Origin: SIG710 sp045596925
Lineage (GTDB): Bacteria > Bacillota > Clostridia > Oscillospirales > CAG-272
Reading direction: 5' to 3'
Assembly: GCA_045596925.1 (NCBI GenBank)
Contig: JAZODH010000058.1
Location: forward strand, 61,516 to 125,515
Length of the DNA stretch: 64,000 nucleotides
The position numbers were made by a program, and so were the translations under genes. This document shows, piece by piece, positions 34,176 through 43,503 of this stretch (positions are counted from its first letter, which is position 1; each line of letters begins with the position of its first letter). The notes beneath the pieces were generated by a model. It saw only the letters and a list, made by a program, of their open reading frames with translations. It did not search any database and was not told the DNA's origin.

Positions 34176-35390
34176 TTATGTGCGATAGTCGCCGTTGATC
34201 TTTACGTATTCGTATGTCAGGTCACAGCCCCAGGCGGTGGACTTTACGTCACCCATGCCAAGGTCGACCAAAATCTCGATCTCGTCGCAAAGCAAAATTT
34301 CCTTTGCCGTGTCCTCGGAGAAGTCAATACCCGCGCCGTTCTCGCAGACCTTGATCTCCCCTGCCTTTGATGCAAAGGCAACGTCGATCTTATTCACGTC
34401 AACGTCTGCGCCGCTGTAGCCGATAGCGCAAAGTACTCTGCCCCAGTTGGCGTCAGCGCCGAACATTGCCGCCTTTGTAAGAGACGAGCAGATAACGCTC
34501 TTTGCCACGGTCTTTGCAGTCTCAAGATCAGCCGCACCGCTGACCTTACATTCAAGGAGCTTCGTCGCACCCTCGCCATCTCCTGCGATGCAACGGCAAA
34601 GGTAGACCGTAACCGAATTGAGCGCCGCCATGAACGCGTCAAAATCCGCACCCTCTGCTATAACCGTCTCATTTCCCGCCATACCGTTTGCAAGGACGGT
34701 AACCATATCGTTTGTTGACGTGTCGCCGTCGACGCTCACCATGTTGAAGGTGTTCTGAACGTCGCCCGAAAGAGCCTTTTGAAGCATTTCGGAAGAGATC
34801 GCCGCGTCGGTGGTGATAAACACAAGCATAGTAGCAAGGTTGGGGTGGATCATGCCCGATCCCTTGGCAATACCGCCGATGTGGCAAGTCTTGCCGCCCA
34901 TCTCAAATTCAAAAGCCACCTCTTTCAGCCGTGTATCGGTAGTCATGATACCTTCTGCCGCCATTTGACTGCCGTCGGGCGAAAGCGCTTTTATCAGCTC
35001 GGGAATACCCGCTTTGATAGGGTCTATGGTCATTTGCTGACCGATAACGCCCGTGGACGCCACCACAACGTCAGTCGAGGGGATTCCGAGGGCCTGTCCC
35101 AGCAGGTCGCAGGTAGTCTGAGCGATCTCTATGCCGTTTGCATTGCAGGTGTTGGCGTTTCCGCTGTTGCAGATCACCGCCTGAGCATAACCGTCCGAAA
35201 TATTGCTCTTTGTCACCGCCAGGGGTGCGCCCTTTACAAGATTTTTGGTGTAAACCGCAGCAGTGGCACAGCGAGTCTCACTCAAAATGAGGGCGATATC
35301 CCTCTTGGTCTTATTCTTTCTGATACCGCAGTGAACACCGCCGGCTAAAAATCCCTTTGCGGCACAAACGCCGCCATTTATCTGTTTCAT
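34176..35390 (-). CDS. argJ: Bifunctional ornithine acetyltransferase / N-acetylglutamate synthase
   Basis: ArgJ transfers acetyl from N-acetylornithine to glutamate, recycling acetyl groups, and in bifunctional forms also uses acetyl-CoA. The autocleavage site is in KGSGMIHPNLATMLVFITTDA with the Thr of ATML as the new N-terminus of the beta chain. The C-terminal GRVLCAIGYSGADVD and TYEYVKINGDYRT are typical. With no argA or argE in the cluster, ArgJ must close the cycle. Length is 404 residues. Confidence 0.97.
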   Translation of the reverse strand: MKQINGGVCAAKGFLAGGVHCGIRKNKTKRDIALILSETRCATAAVYTKNLVKGAPLAVTKSNISDGYAQAVICNSGNANTCNANGIEIAQTTCDLLGQALGIPSTDVVVASTGVIGQQMTIDPIKAGIPELIKALSPDGSQMAAEGIMTTDTRLKEVAFEFEMGGKTCHIGGIAKGSGMIHPNLATMLVFITTDAAISSEMLQKALSGDVQNTFNMVSVDGDTSTNDMVTVLANGMAGNETVIAEGADFDAFMAALNSVTVYLCRCIAGDGEGATKLLECKVSGAADLETAKTVAKSVICSSLTKAAMFGADANWGRVLCAIGYSGADVDVNKIDVAFASKAGEIKVCENGAGIDFSEDTAKEILLCDEIEILVDLGMGDVKSTAWGCDLTYEYVKINGDYRT

Positions 35391-35404
35391 TTCAATCTCC
35401 CAAA

Positions 35405-36331
35405 TTAAAGTTCAAGTCCCGTTTCGGGGTCGACGCCAAGCACAATGTTCATGCACTCGATAGCCGCGCCCGACGCGCCCTTGCCCAGATTGTCATATCT
35501 TGCGGTCAGCAGGATAACGTCCTCGTCACCGTGGACGGAAATCTCCATTTTATCCTTTGCAGACAGCTTTGCGGCCGACAGAAATCCGCTCTCGTCGGCG
35601 TTTTCTGTGTAGTAAACAAGCCCTGCAGGGTAAGCCTTTTTCAAGACCGCCTTGACCTGCTCTGCCGTGCCGTTTATCTGGTCGGCAAACAGGGGGACGG
35701 TGACTTCCATTCCCGAATAAAAGTCTCCGACTATAGGACAAAAGGCAGGCTTTTTCAAAAGCCCTGTGTACGCCATCATTTCGGGCAGGTGCTTGTGGTG
35801 TTGAGCGATACCGTACTGTCTGGGCGCGCCCAAGAGCGGCGAGACCTCTTCAGCCTCGTACCCTGCTATCATGTTCTTTCCGCCGCCGCTGTACCCTGTC
35901 AGCGAATGGCAGGCAAGTCTCGCGTCAGCGGGGATTATCCCTGCCCTCACAAGAGGTGCAACAAGTGCGATAAATCCGCCCGCGTGACAGCCGGGCACGG
36001 CAATTCTCTTTGCTCTTGCCACCTTTTCAAATCCGTCATCGGTCAGCTCGGGAAAACCGTAGGTCCAGTCGGGGTTCGTTCTGTGCGCGGTGGAGGTGTC
36101 GAGCACCACCGTGTTTTCGTTTTCTATCATTGACACCGATTCTCTCGCCGCCTCGTCGGGCAGACAAAGAAATGCAATGTCGCTGGCATTCAGCATTTTC
36201 TTTCTCGCCTCGGGGCTTCTTCTCTCGTCGTCGGAAAGGGTCAGAAGCTCGATGTCGGTGCGCTGTGCCAGTCTTTCATATATGCGAAGTCCCGTTGTTC
36301 CCGACTTGCCGTCAATAAATATCTTTTTCAC
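35405..36331 (-). CDS. argC: N-acetyl-gamma-glutamyl-phosphate reductase, type 2
   Basis: ArgC reduces N-acetylglutamyl phosphate with NADPH. At 308 residues it is the short type-2 form: MKKIFIDGKSGTTGLRIYERL at the N-terminus, IAFLCLPDEAARES, and the catalytic cysteine in VPGCHAGGFIAL. The 4-nt overlap with argH upstream shows translational coupling. Type-2 ArgC is classically known from Proteobacteria and some Clostridia; type-1 (~345 residues) is more usual in Bacillota. Confidence 0.94.
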   Translation of the reverse strand: MKKIFIDGKSGTTGLRIYERLAQRTDIELLTLSDDERRSPEARKKMLNASDIAFLCLPDEAARESVSMIENENTVVLDTSTAHRTNPDWTYGFPELTDDGFEKVARAKRIAVPGCHAGGFIALVAPLVRAGIIPADARLACHSLTGYSGGGKNMIAGYEAEEVSPLLGAPRQYGIAQHHKHLPEMMAYTGLLKKPAFCPIVGDFYSGMEVTVPLFADQINGTAEQVKAVLKKAYPAGLVYYTENADESGFLSAAKLSAKDKMEISVHGDEDVILLTARYDNLGKGASGAAIECMNIVLGVDPETGLEL

Positions 36332-37704
36332 TTTTTCATCTGCTCCTTTACGTAAGAAAGCTGTGCTTCAACAGATTCTACCGACGTTCCGCCCTTGGAG
36401 ATTCGCTTTGAAACGCAGGTCTCAAGGGAGATCGCCTCAAACACAGTTTCATCAAACAGTTCGCTGAACTTTTTCAGCTCGTCCAAGGTCAGTTCATCAA
36501 GCACCTTGCCCTTTTCTATGCAGTAAGCAACAACCTGACCCGAGATTTTATACGCGGAACGGAAAGGAAGACCCTGCCGAACAAGGTAGTCAGCCATGTC
36601 GGTGGCGTTGATAAATCCGCCCTGCGCCGCACGGTACATGTTGTCCTTTTTAACCCTCATGGTCTCAACCATGGGAGCGAACACCTTGAGACACATTTTC
36701 AGAGTATCGACCGAGTCGAATATCGCCTCCTTGTCCTCCTGCATATCCTTGTTGTAAGCCAAGGGCAAGCCCTTGAGCATGGTGAGCGTTGCTATCAGAT
36801 TGCCGTAAACTCTGCCCGTCTTTCCGCGCACAAGCTCTGCCATGTCGGAGTTCTTCTTCTGAGGCATGATGCTGGAGCCTGTGGTGTAAGCGTCGTCAAG
36901 CTCAACGAAGGCAAATTCCCAGCTGGACCAGAGGATTATCTCCTCGGAGAAGCGAGACAGGTGCATCATAACGGTGGAGAACGCCGCGCCAAGCTCGATG
37001 CAAAAATCTCTGTCGGACACGCCGTCAAGACTATTCAGAATAACGCTGTCAAAGCCAAGCTGCATAGCCTCGAAATCGCGGTCTGTGTCGTAAGTGGTAC
37101 CCGCCAGGGCACAGCAGCCGATGGGGGAAGAATTCATGCGTTTTTTCGCGTCTTCAAGTCTCGAAATATCGCGCAAAAGCATCATGGCGTAAGCCATCAA
37201 GTGATGACCGAATGTAATGGGCTGTGCTCTCTGCAGATGGGTGTAGCCGGGCATGATCGTGCCCTTGTGCTCCTCTGCCAGAGTGCAGATAGCGGCGATA
37301 AGAGCACGAATGAGAGAAATGATTTCCTCCACCTCGTCACGCAGGTACATACGCACGTCAAGGGCAACCTGGTCGTTGCGGCTTCTTGCGGTGTGAAGCT
37401 TTTTGCCTGCCTCACCGATCCGCGAGGTCAGCTCCTCCTCAACGAACATATGTATGTCCTCGGCGTTCATGTCAAGCTCAAGCTTGCCCGATTCGATGTC
37501 GGTGAGAATGCCCTCAAGCCCCGCCCTTATCAGGTCCGCCTCGTCTGCGGTGATGATACCCTTCAGCGCCAGCATTGCAGCGTGAGCCACCGAGCCTTTT
37601 ATATCCTGTTTATACATTCTGCCGTCGAAACGGATAGACGAATTAAAGTCATTTGCTATCTGATCTACGGCGCCCTCGGTGCGTCCCGCCCACATTTTTG
37701 CCAT
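36328..37704 (-). CDS. argH: Argininosuccinate lyase
   Basis: The lyase splits argininosuccinate into arginine and fumarate. The superfamily signature GSSIMPQKKNSD with the mobile catalytic serine loop is intact, along with TARSRNDQVALDVRMYLRDE and GYTHLQRAQPITFGHH. It is full length at 458 residues. It lies 93 bp after argG, with a 14-bp hairpin in between. Confidence 0.97.
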   Translation of the reverse strand: MAKMWAGRTEGAVDQIANDFNSSIRFDGRMYKQDIKGSVAHAAMLALKGIITADEADLIRAGLEGILTDIESGKLELDMNAEDIHMFVEEELTSRIGEAGKKLHTARSRNDQVALDVRMYLRDEVEEIISLIRALIAAICTLAEEHKGTIMPGYTHLQRAQPITFGHHLMAYAMMLLRDISRLEDAKKRMNSSPIGCCALAGTTYDTDRDFEAMQLGFDSVILNSLDGVSDRDFCIELGAAFSTVMMHLSRFSEEIILWSSWEFAFVELDDAYTTGSSIMPQKKNSDMAELVRGKTGRVYGNLIATLTMLKGLPLAYNKDMQEDKEAIFDSVDTLKMCLKVFAPMVETMRVKKDNMYRAAQGGFINATDMADYLVRQGLPFRSAYKISGQVVAYCIEKGKVLDELTLDELKKFSELFDETVFEAISLETCVSKRISKGGTSVESVEAQLSYVKEQMKK

Positions 37705-37750
37705 GATTTTGTCCTCTTTTGTCTGAATTTTGCGTATTTTTTAAAGCCGA

Positions 37751-37786
37751 TAAAGGATTTTGCCCAAACTGCGGCAAAATCCTTTA
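37751..37786 (-). other. Strong intergenic hairpin between argG and argH
   Basis: A perfect 14-bp stem (37751-37764 with 37773-37786) with an 8-nt loop lies between the genes. No U-run follows on the minus strand, so it looks like an mRNA-stability or processing element that could set a different level for argG than for argH onward. Confidence 0.55.
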
Positions 37787-37797
37787 CCATAAAGTAA

Positions 37798-39024
37798 TTA
37801 TTTTTTATTCTTTGCCATAACAGCCGCGCGGACCTTGATGGGAAGTCCAAAGAGATTGATAAATCCTGCGCTGTCTGCCTGGTTGTATACGTTGTCCTCG
37901 CCAAAGGTAGCGATCTCCTCGGAGTAGAGGGAATAATCGCTCCAAACGCCCGCCTTGATGATGTTGCCCTTGTAGAGCTTCAGCTTGACCTTACCCGTAA
38001 CAGTCTCCTGCGTCTTGTCTACGAATGCGGAGAGAGCCTCGCGCAAAGGCGTATACCACTGACCGTTGTATACAAGCTCCGCAAAGGTGATGGAGAGCTT
38101 CTGCTTCTCGTGAGCGGTCATCTTGTCAAGACAGATGGTCTCAAGGTAGTTGTGAGCGAAATAAAGGATAGCTCCGCCGGGGGTCTCGTAAACGCCGCGG
38201 CACTTCATGCCGACCAGACGGTTCTCAACGATGTCGAGCAGACCGATACCGTTCTCGCCGCCCACCTTATTCAGCGCAAGGATAATTTCCTTTGCACTCA
38301 TCTTCTCGCCGTTGAAGGCAACGGGTGTACCCTGTTCAAAGTCGAGAGTGATATATGTAGGAACGTCGGGAGCCTGAATAGGAGAAACACCCATTTCCAG
38401 AAAACCTTCCTTTTCATAAAGAGGCTCGTTTCCTGCGTCCTCAAGATCCATGCCCTCGTGGGACAGGTGCCAGAGGTTCTTGTCCTTTGAGTAGTTAGTC
38501 TCGCGGTTTATCTTCAGAGGAATGTTGTGAGCTTCCGCGTACTCAATCTCCTCTTCACGGGACTTGATGTCCCACTCACGCCAAGGTGCGATGATAGGCA
38601 TATCGGGTGCGAAAGCCTTGATAGCAAGCTCGAAACGAACCTGGTCGTTGCCCTTACCCGTACAGCCGTGGCAGATAGCGTCAGCGCCCTCGGCGAGAGC
38701 AATCTCGACGATCCTCTTTGCAATAACGGGACGCGCGAAGGACGTTCCCAGCATATATTCCTCGTAAAGAGCGCCTGCCTTTACGGTAGGAATAACGTAC
38801 TCGTCAACAAACTCATCTGTCAGATCCTCAACGTAGAGCTTTGACGCACCCGTCTTGAGCGCCTTTTCTTCAAGTCCCTCAAGCTCGTCCGCCTGGCCTA
38901 CGTTGCCCGAGACTGCAATGACCTCGCAATTATTGTAGTTTTCCTTGAGCCACGGAATAATGATAGAGGTGTCAAGACCTCCGGAATATGCAAGAACTAC
39001 CTTTTTGATGTTTTCCTTTTTCAT
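37798..39024 (-). CDS. argG: Argininosuccinate synthase
   Basis: ArgG condenses citrulline and aspartate using ATP. The N-type pyrophosphatase loop VVLAYSGGLDTS, the citrulline-site GCTGKGNDQVRFE and the conserved NRETNYSKDKNLWHLSHEG are present in 408 residues. It is the first gene of the arginine series and has a near-consensus promoter directly upstream. Confidence 0.98.
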   Translation of the reverse strand: MKKENIKKVVLAYSGGLDTSIIIPWLKENYNNCEVIAVSGNVGQADELEGLEEKALKTGASKLYVEDLTDEFVDEYVIPTVKAGALYEEYMLGTSFARPVIAKRIVEIALAEGADAICHGCTGKGNDQVRFELAIKAFAPDMPIIAPWREWDIKSREEEIEYAEAHNIPLKINRETNYSKDKNLWHLSHEGMDLEDAGNEPLYEKEGFLEMGVSPIQAPDVPTYITLDFEQGTPVAFNGEKMSAKEIILALNKVGGENGIGLLDIVENRLVGMKCRGVYETPGGAILYFAHNYLETICLDKMTAHEKQKLSITFAELVYNGQWYTPLREALSAFVDKTQETVTGKVKLKLYKGNIIKAGVWSDYSLYSEEIATFGEDNVYNQADSAGFINLFGLPIKVRAAVMAKNKK

Positions 39025-39038
39025 GGTTTTTATCTCCT

Positions 39039-39179
39039 GTTGAATAATATTCGCTTTATGTGCATAATTATACTACCGTTTTTTCCGTTTGTCAAGGGGT
39101 TTTTCGCAATTTATTGTAAAAGATTTCCGTTATTGCCGTATGTTTTTTGTGCAACTTGTCAATCCTTGATGAATATTCA
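39039..39179. promoter_or_regulatory. Candidate ArgR-type sites upstream of argG
   Basis: Two palindromic AT-rich sites resemble ARG boxes: TGAATAATATTCG (39041-39053), overlapping the argG 5' leader, and ATGAATATTCAT (39168-39179), upstream of the promoter. Half-sites TGAAT/ATTCA match, but spacing is one to four bases shorter than the classical 18-bp box, so this is only a candidate. Confidence 0.35.
39067..39095 (-). promoter_or_regulatory. Sigma-A promoter of the arginine cluster
   Basis: Minus-strand consensus TTGACA (39090-39095) and TATAAT (39067-39072) have a 17-bp spacer, ~45 nt before the argG start. Confidence 0.9.
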
Positions 39180-39240
39180 TAAAAGTATGCACATTTTTGT
39201 GTATAAAAACTCACACACTCACTCATTTTCTCCGAAAATG

Positions 39241-39269
39241 TTGATTTGTTCACAAATTAAATATATAAT
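39241..39269 (+). promoter_or_regulatory. Sigma-A promoter of the LtaS-like gene
   Basis: TTGATT (39241-39246) and TATAAT (39264-39269) have a 17-bp spacer, ~35 nt before the ATG. Confidence 0.75.
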
Positions 39270-39303
39270 GTTAGGTGATTTTATTTTTCACAGGAGAAAA
39301 ACG

Positions 39304-41391
39304 ATGAAATTTACAGAAAAAATGAAAGGACTTTGGAGCAAGTTTCGCAACTTCAACGCAAAAGTCAGCGAAAAAACCGAAAAATTCGCATTCCGCGCTC
39401 CCGTCTGTCATTTTATACTTTCCATTATATTAACCTTCGTAGTTGAGTGCCTGGTACGCGATTCGGTGGGCAAGGCAGCAAAATTTATGTTCTTCAAGCC
39501 CCACCTTTTCCTCTTTAACGTGCTCATCATGTTCATAACCTTTACGTTCACCCTACTGCTCAAGAAAAGATTGCCTGCCGCCATTCTGGTCAGCCTTATA
39601 TGGCTTTTGTTCGGAATAACAGACTATATTGAAGGTCAGTTCAGAGTGACCCCCTTCAACGCCATGGATCTGGCGCTTATCTTCTCGGTAAAATCCATCT
39701 TTTTGAAGTATCTCTCGGTAAGTGAGCTGGTGCTCATAATCACAGCTATATTGCTGGCGCTGGCACTTGTCGTACTGCTGTTTATTAAAGGAAAGAAAGC
39801 ACAGGTAGACTTCAAGGTGGCCGCAATAACCATTGCCACGACCCTTGCCCTGCTTTTCGTCTCCTCGGCGACCTTTACTCACACCGGCATACTCCCCGAG
39901 AAATTCGAGAGCCTCGGCTCGGCATATAACAACTACGGCTTCTCCTACTGCTTCACCGTCGGTATCTTCGACCGGGGAATAAAGAAGCCTAAAGGATATT
40001 CAAAGGACAAGATCGACCAGATCAAGGACACGGATCCCCCCGAGACCACAGACCCAACGCCACCCGAAGATACGCAAACGCCGCCCGATCAGGTCGTCAG
40101 TCCTCAAACGGGAAAGCCCAACGTGATCTTCCTCCAGCTTGAATCCTTCCTTGACGGAGCGGAGTTTATAAACCTGTCTCCCACGGAAAATCCAACCCCC
40201 AATTTCACATCTCTCAAGGAAAAGTACCCCCACGGACACCTCTACGTTCCCACGGTCGGAACGGGCACCGTAAACACGGAGTTTGAGATCCTTACGGGAA
40301 TAAATATCACCCTGTTCGGCACGGCCGAATATCCCTATCAGACGATCCTCAGAACCACCTCCTGCGAATCCCTTGCCTTCAATCTCAAGGAAAACGGCTA
40401 CACTGCCCACGCCGTCCATAACTACAACGGCAATTTCTATAACAGAAACGAGGTATATGCAAACCTGGGCTTCGATTCCTTCACCTCGGGTGAGTATATG
40501 CAGAATCTGGAATACACCCCCAGAGGATGGGAAAAAGACGCGATTTTGGCGGATTATATAATGAAGTGCCTTGATTCCACCGAGGGCGAGGATCTCGTTT
40601 TCGGCATCACGGTCCAGGCACACGGACGATACCCCACCAAAAAGCCCAAGGGCGAGCTTGCCATAGACCTGACAGGTGCCGAGAGCCAGGAGGAATACTG
40701 GACTTACAGATATTATTTTGACCAGCTCCGTCAGACCGACGCACTCATCGGCGATCTTATCGCGCGCGTCGAGGAGAGAGGCGAGCCCACCATTATCGTG
40801 ATGTACGGCGACCACATTCCCAATATCGAATATCTGGACAGCGCAGATCTTGCGACGGGAGACACCTATCAGACCGAATACATCATCTGGGACAATTTCA
40901 GAGAAAACGTTGAGCCCGAAGTCCTCGACCTGCAGGCGTTCCAGCTGTCGGCAAACGTAATGTCGATCCTCGGATACAAGAACGGACTCTTCACAAGCCT
41001 CCACCAGCGCTACGGCAACACCATAACCGAGGCATACGAAAAGGAGCTGGCTCTGCTGGCATACGACGTTCTCTACGGCGACCGTTATGCTTACGACGGA
41101 AACATGGACCGCTACACTCCCACCGAGATCAATATGGGAATTGATCCTATCGAGATCCTCGACGTGGAATACCTTGAGGAACGCCTTGTTCTCAACTGTA
41201 CGGGAATAACTCCCATGACCGAAGTGCGCATAAACGGAAGAGCAATGGATTCCAAGATCATCTCGGACAATACGCTTCTTGTGACCGGGGAGCTGAACGA
41301 GGGCGAGACCTACAAGATCGAGCTTTATCAGACCAGCGAGGCAGGAGAAACCCTGTCGCAGGAATTCAGTGGAGAATTTACAATAGGATAA
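39304..41391 (+). CDS. LtaS-family sulfatase-like membrane enzyme with C-terminal Ig-like domain
   Basis: This is a 695-residue membrane phosphoglycerol transferase-like protein. Five membrane helices (about 30-200) precede a proline/threonine-rich linker (~230-260), and the extracellular alkaline-phosphatase-fold domain begins KPNVIFLQLESF. The metal/nucleophile site is in GTGTVNTEFEIL, where Thr322 aligns with the LtaS nucleophile. The metal-binding VMYGDHIPN and the AHGRYP segment follow. A beta-rich ~85-residue tail after residue 605 looks like an IPT/Ig-type domain. LtaS enzymes polymerise glycerol-phosphate from phosphatidylglycerol. Whether this one makes lipoteichoic acid or decorates another glycan is unknown. 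The ATG at 39304 follows AGGAG; upstream frame extension is not translated. Confidence 0.85.
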   Translation: MKFTEKMKGLWSKFRNFNAKVSEKTEKFAFRAPVCHFILSIILTFVVECLVRDSVGKAAKFMFFKPHLFLFNVLIMFITFTFTLLLKKRLPAAILVSLIWLLFGITDYIEGQFRVTPFNAMDLALIFSVKSIFLKYLSVSELVLIITAILLALALVVLLFIKGKKAQVDFKVAAITIATTLALLFVSSATFTHTGILPEKFESLGSAYNNYGFSYCFTVGIFDRGIKKPKGYSKDKIDQIKDTDPPETTDPTPPEDTQTPPDQVVSPQTGKPNVIFLQLESFLDGAEFINLSPTENPTPNFTSLKEKYPHGHLYVPTVGTGTVNTEFEILTGINITLFGTAEYPYQTILRTTSCESLAFNLKENGYTAHAVHNYNGNFYNRNEVYANLGFDSFTSGEYMQNLEYTPRGWEKDAILADYIMKCLDSTEGEDLVFGITVQAHGRYPTKKPKGELAIDLTGAESQEEYWTYRYYFDQLRQTDALIGDLIARVEERGEPTIIVMYGDHIPNIEYLDSADLATGDTYQTEYIIWDNFRENVEPEVLDLQAFQLSANVMSILGYKNGLFTSLHQRYGNTITEAYEKELALLAYDVLYGDRYAYDGNMDRYTPTEINMGIDPIEILDVEYLEERLVLNCTGITPMTEVRINGRAMDSKIISDNTLLVTGELNEGETYKIELYQTSEAGETLSQEFSGEFTIG

Positions 41392-41396
41392 AAATC

Positions 41397-41421
41397 ATCT
41401 CCCCCGCATTGCGGGGGAGAT
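41397..41421. terminator. Bidirectional terminator, LtaS-like gene / permease gene
   Basis: ATCTCCCCCGC (41397-41407) pairs with GCGGGGGAGAT (41411-41421) around ATT, between convergent genes; A/T-rich tracts lie on both sides. Confidence 0.85.
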
Positions 41422-41431
41422 TTCACTTTTA

Positions 41432-42403
41432 TTATCTTTCCTCTCTGAAATAAGGAAGTCCCAGAGATGCAGGAGGCTGATTTTCCTTTTTGTTCCTTAT
41501 ACTCGTAATGACAAGCACCACGATGGTAATAAGATAAGGAAGCATTTTGAATATCTCCTTGTCCGCCAGAGATATTCCGGGAATATACTCTGCCGTGACG
41601 TAAAACGCACCGAAAACAATGGAGCAGAAGATACCGAACACGGGCTTCCATGTGGTGAAGATGACCAGCGCCACGCACAGCCAACCGATAGCGTCGATAA
41701 CATACTCCCAGTTTCCGTTGAGGTAATCCATAACGAACATAAGTCCGCCCAGACCCGCAACGGCACAGCCGATGCAGGTAGAAAGATATCTGTATTTCGT
41801 TACGCTGATACCCGCCGCGTCTGCCGTAGCGGGATTCTCACCCACCGCTCTAAGATGCAGACCGACCTTAGTCTTGTTCAGCACGAATGATGTCACTATC
41901 GCCACTGCGATAGACAGATAGACCATTATGCCGTAAGAGAAAAACAGCTTTCCGAATTGCCCCATGCTGTCCGCAAAAGGAAGGTGGGCATTGAAGAATT
42001 TCGCGCCGGCGGTGAATTTGTAGCCGTCCACCGAGGCGATCATGAAGTCGGAGATACCAACGCCGAGAGTGGTCATAGCCAGACCCGTAACGTTCTGATT
42101 TGCGTGAAGCGTGACGGTGAAGAATGAGAAGATAAGTCCCATGAGAGCACCGCCGATAACGGTCGCAAGAATAGGAACGAGCACCGCCAAAAACGACACG
42201 CTTTCCATTCCGCGTCTGCCGCCGACCATATCGAAAAGCATCGCCTCCGCAACGCAGCCGCAAGCCGTGCCCACGCACATAACGCCGGGAAGACCAAGGT
42301 TGAGGTGTCCCGATTTTTCGGTAATAGTCTCGCCCGTAGAGCCGAACAGAAGCACCATACCGAATTTTATTGCACTTACAAGAAAGGTTATAATTGCCGT
42401 CAT
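41432..42403 (-). CDS. Nucleoside ABC transporter permease, NupQ/PnrD-type
   Basis: This 323-residue permease of the branched-chain/BMP type has about nine membrane helices. The conserved HLNLGLPGVMCVG at the N-terminus and the coupling-helix region AVGENPATADAAGISVTKYR are visible. It is the last gene of a four-gene importer and starts with TAATG, overlapping the preceding permease stop by one base. Related systems are B. subtilis NupNOPQ (guanosine) and Treponema PnrABCDE (purine nucleosides), so nucleoside uptake is the probable job. Confidence 0.88.
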   Translation of the reverse strand: MTAIITFLVSAIKFGMVLLFGSTGETITEKSGHLNLGLPGVMCVGTACGCVAEAMLFDMVGGRRGMESVSFLAVLVPILATVIGGALMGLIFSFFTVTLHANQNVTGLAMTTLGVGISDFMIASVDGYKFTAGAKFFNAHLPFADSMGQFGKLFFSYGIMVYLSIAVAIVTSFVLNKTKVGLHLRAVGENPATADAAGISVTKYRYLSTCIGCAVAGLGGLMFVMDYLNGNWEYVIDAIGWLCVALVIFTTWKPVFGIFCSIVFGAFYVTAEYIPGISLADKEIFKMLPYLITIVVLVITSIRNKKENQPPASLGLPYFREER

Positions 42404-43503
42404 TATTTGTTACCTCCCTTGCCGAATTTTCTGAAGTTTATCTTGTAGTTGATGAAGAACTCGCATCCGATGATGAAGAGCAGCACGACGCCGATAAAGA
42501 TATCTGCCATGGAGGTGTCAAGTCGGTAGATCTTACCCATGAAGCTGGTCCCTCTCTGGAGAAACACAACAAGAAAGGATGTTAGGATCATATAAAGCGG
42601 GTTGAATTTACCCAGCCATGAGACCATAATGGCTGTAAAGCCCTGTCCGCCTGCGATGGTGGTAGTCACCGAGCAGCTTCCGTTAGCCACCAGAAGGAAT
42701 CCAATAAGACCGCAGAGAGCGCCCGAGATAATCATGGTACGGATAATGACCTTTGAAACGTTTATACCTATGTATTTCGCGGTCTTTTCGCTCTCGCCAA
42801 CGACTGCTATCTCGTAGCCCTGCTTGCTTGAACGGAGATATACGTACATTATGATACATATTGTCAAAATAAGCACGATGTTGAGAAAATAAGAACCGTT
42901 TAAGATTTTAGGAATGGCAAATTGGGGCATAGGCTCAAGATTGCCCTGAGCGTTTCCGAAGACCTTGAGGAAGTAGGTAACCAGCTGGATAGCTATGTAG
43001 TTCATCATAAGGGTGAACAGCGTCTCGTTGGTGTTCCACTTTGCCTTGAAGATCGAGGGAATAAGCCCCCATATACCGCCCGCCACCGTGCTGAGCACAG
43101 CCGTCATGGCAATAAGAACGGGAAGGGAGACACGGTCCCCCACGAACAGCATCATCGACGCCGCCATGAGCGAGCCGACCATTACCTGTCCCTCACCGCC
43201 GCAGTTCCAGAATTTCATCTTGAACGCCGGTGTGAGCGCAAGGGAGATACCAAGCAATATAGCTGTGTCGCTGAAAAGGATCCAGATACGCAGAGGAGTT
43301 CCAAACGCGCCGTCAAACATAGACTTAATGAGTGTTACAGGATTTTCCTTTGCCAAAAGGAACATTACAAGGGACATAATAACGACAGACGCAAGTATCG
43401 CCAGGCATCTTATGAGAATGGCGCGTCCGAAGCTGATGTTACTGCGCTTGGTTATGTGAAAGAGGGGCTCTGTGTTCTTTTTGATGCGTTCCTGCTTATT
43501 CAT
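42403..43503 (-). CDS. Nucleoside ABC transporter permease, NupP/PnrC-type
   Basis: The 366 residues have a ~40-residue cytoplasmic N-terminus and about ten membrane helices. The conserved FKMKFWNCGGEGQVMVGSL and the coupling segment VVGESEKTAKYIGINVSKVI are present. It overlaps the ATPase gene by 8 nt and its partner permease by 1 nt. It forms the heterodimeric channel with the next permease. Confidence 0.88.
   Translation of the reverse strand: MNKQERIKKNTEPLFHITKRSNISFGRAILIRCLAILASVVIMSLVMFLLAKENPVTLIKSMFDGAFGTPLRIWILFSDTAILLGISLALTPAFKMKFWNCGGEGQVMVGSLMAASMMLFVGDRVSLPVLIAMTAVLSTVAGGIWGLIPSIFKAKWNTNETLFTLMMNYIAIQLVTYFLKVFGNAQGNLEPMPQFAIPKILNGSYFLNIVLILTICIIMYVYLRSSKQGYEIAVVGESEKTAKYIGINVSKVIIRTMIISGALCGLIGFLLVANGSCSVTTTIAGGQGFTAIMVSWLGKFNPLYMILTSFLVVFLQRGTSFMGKIYRLDTSMADIFIGVVLLFIIGCEFFINYKINFRKFGKGGNK

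Noticed and set aside
39040..39303. N-terminal extension of the LtaS-like protein by 88 residues
   Set aside because: The extension crosses the gene's own promoter; a ribosome-binding site and ATG at 39304 give the right family start.
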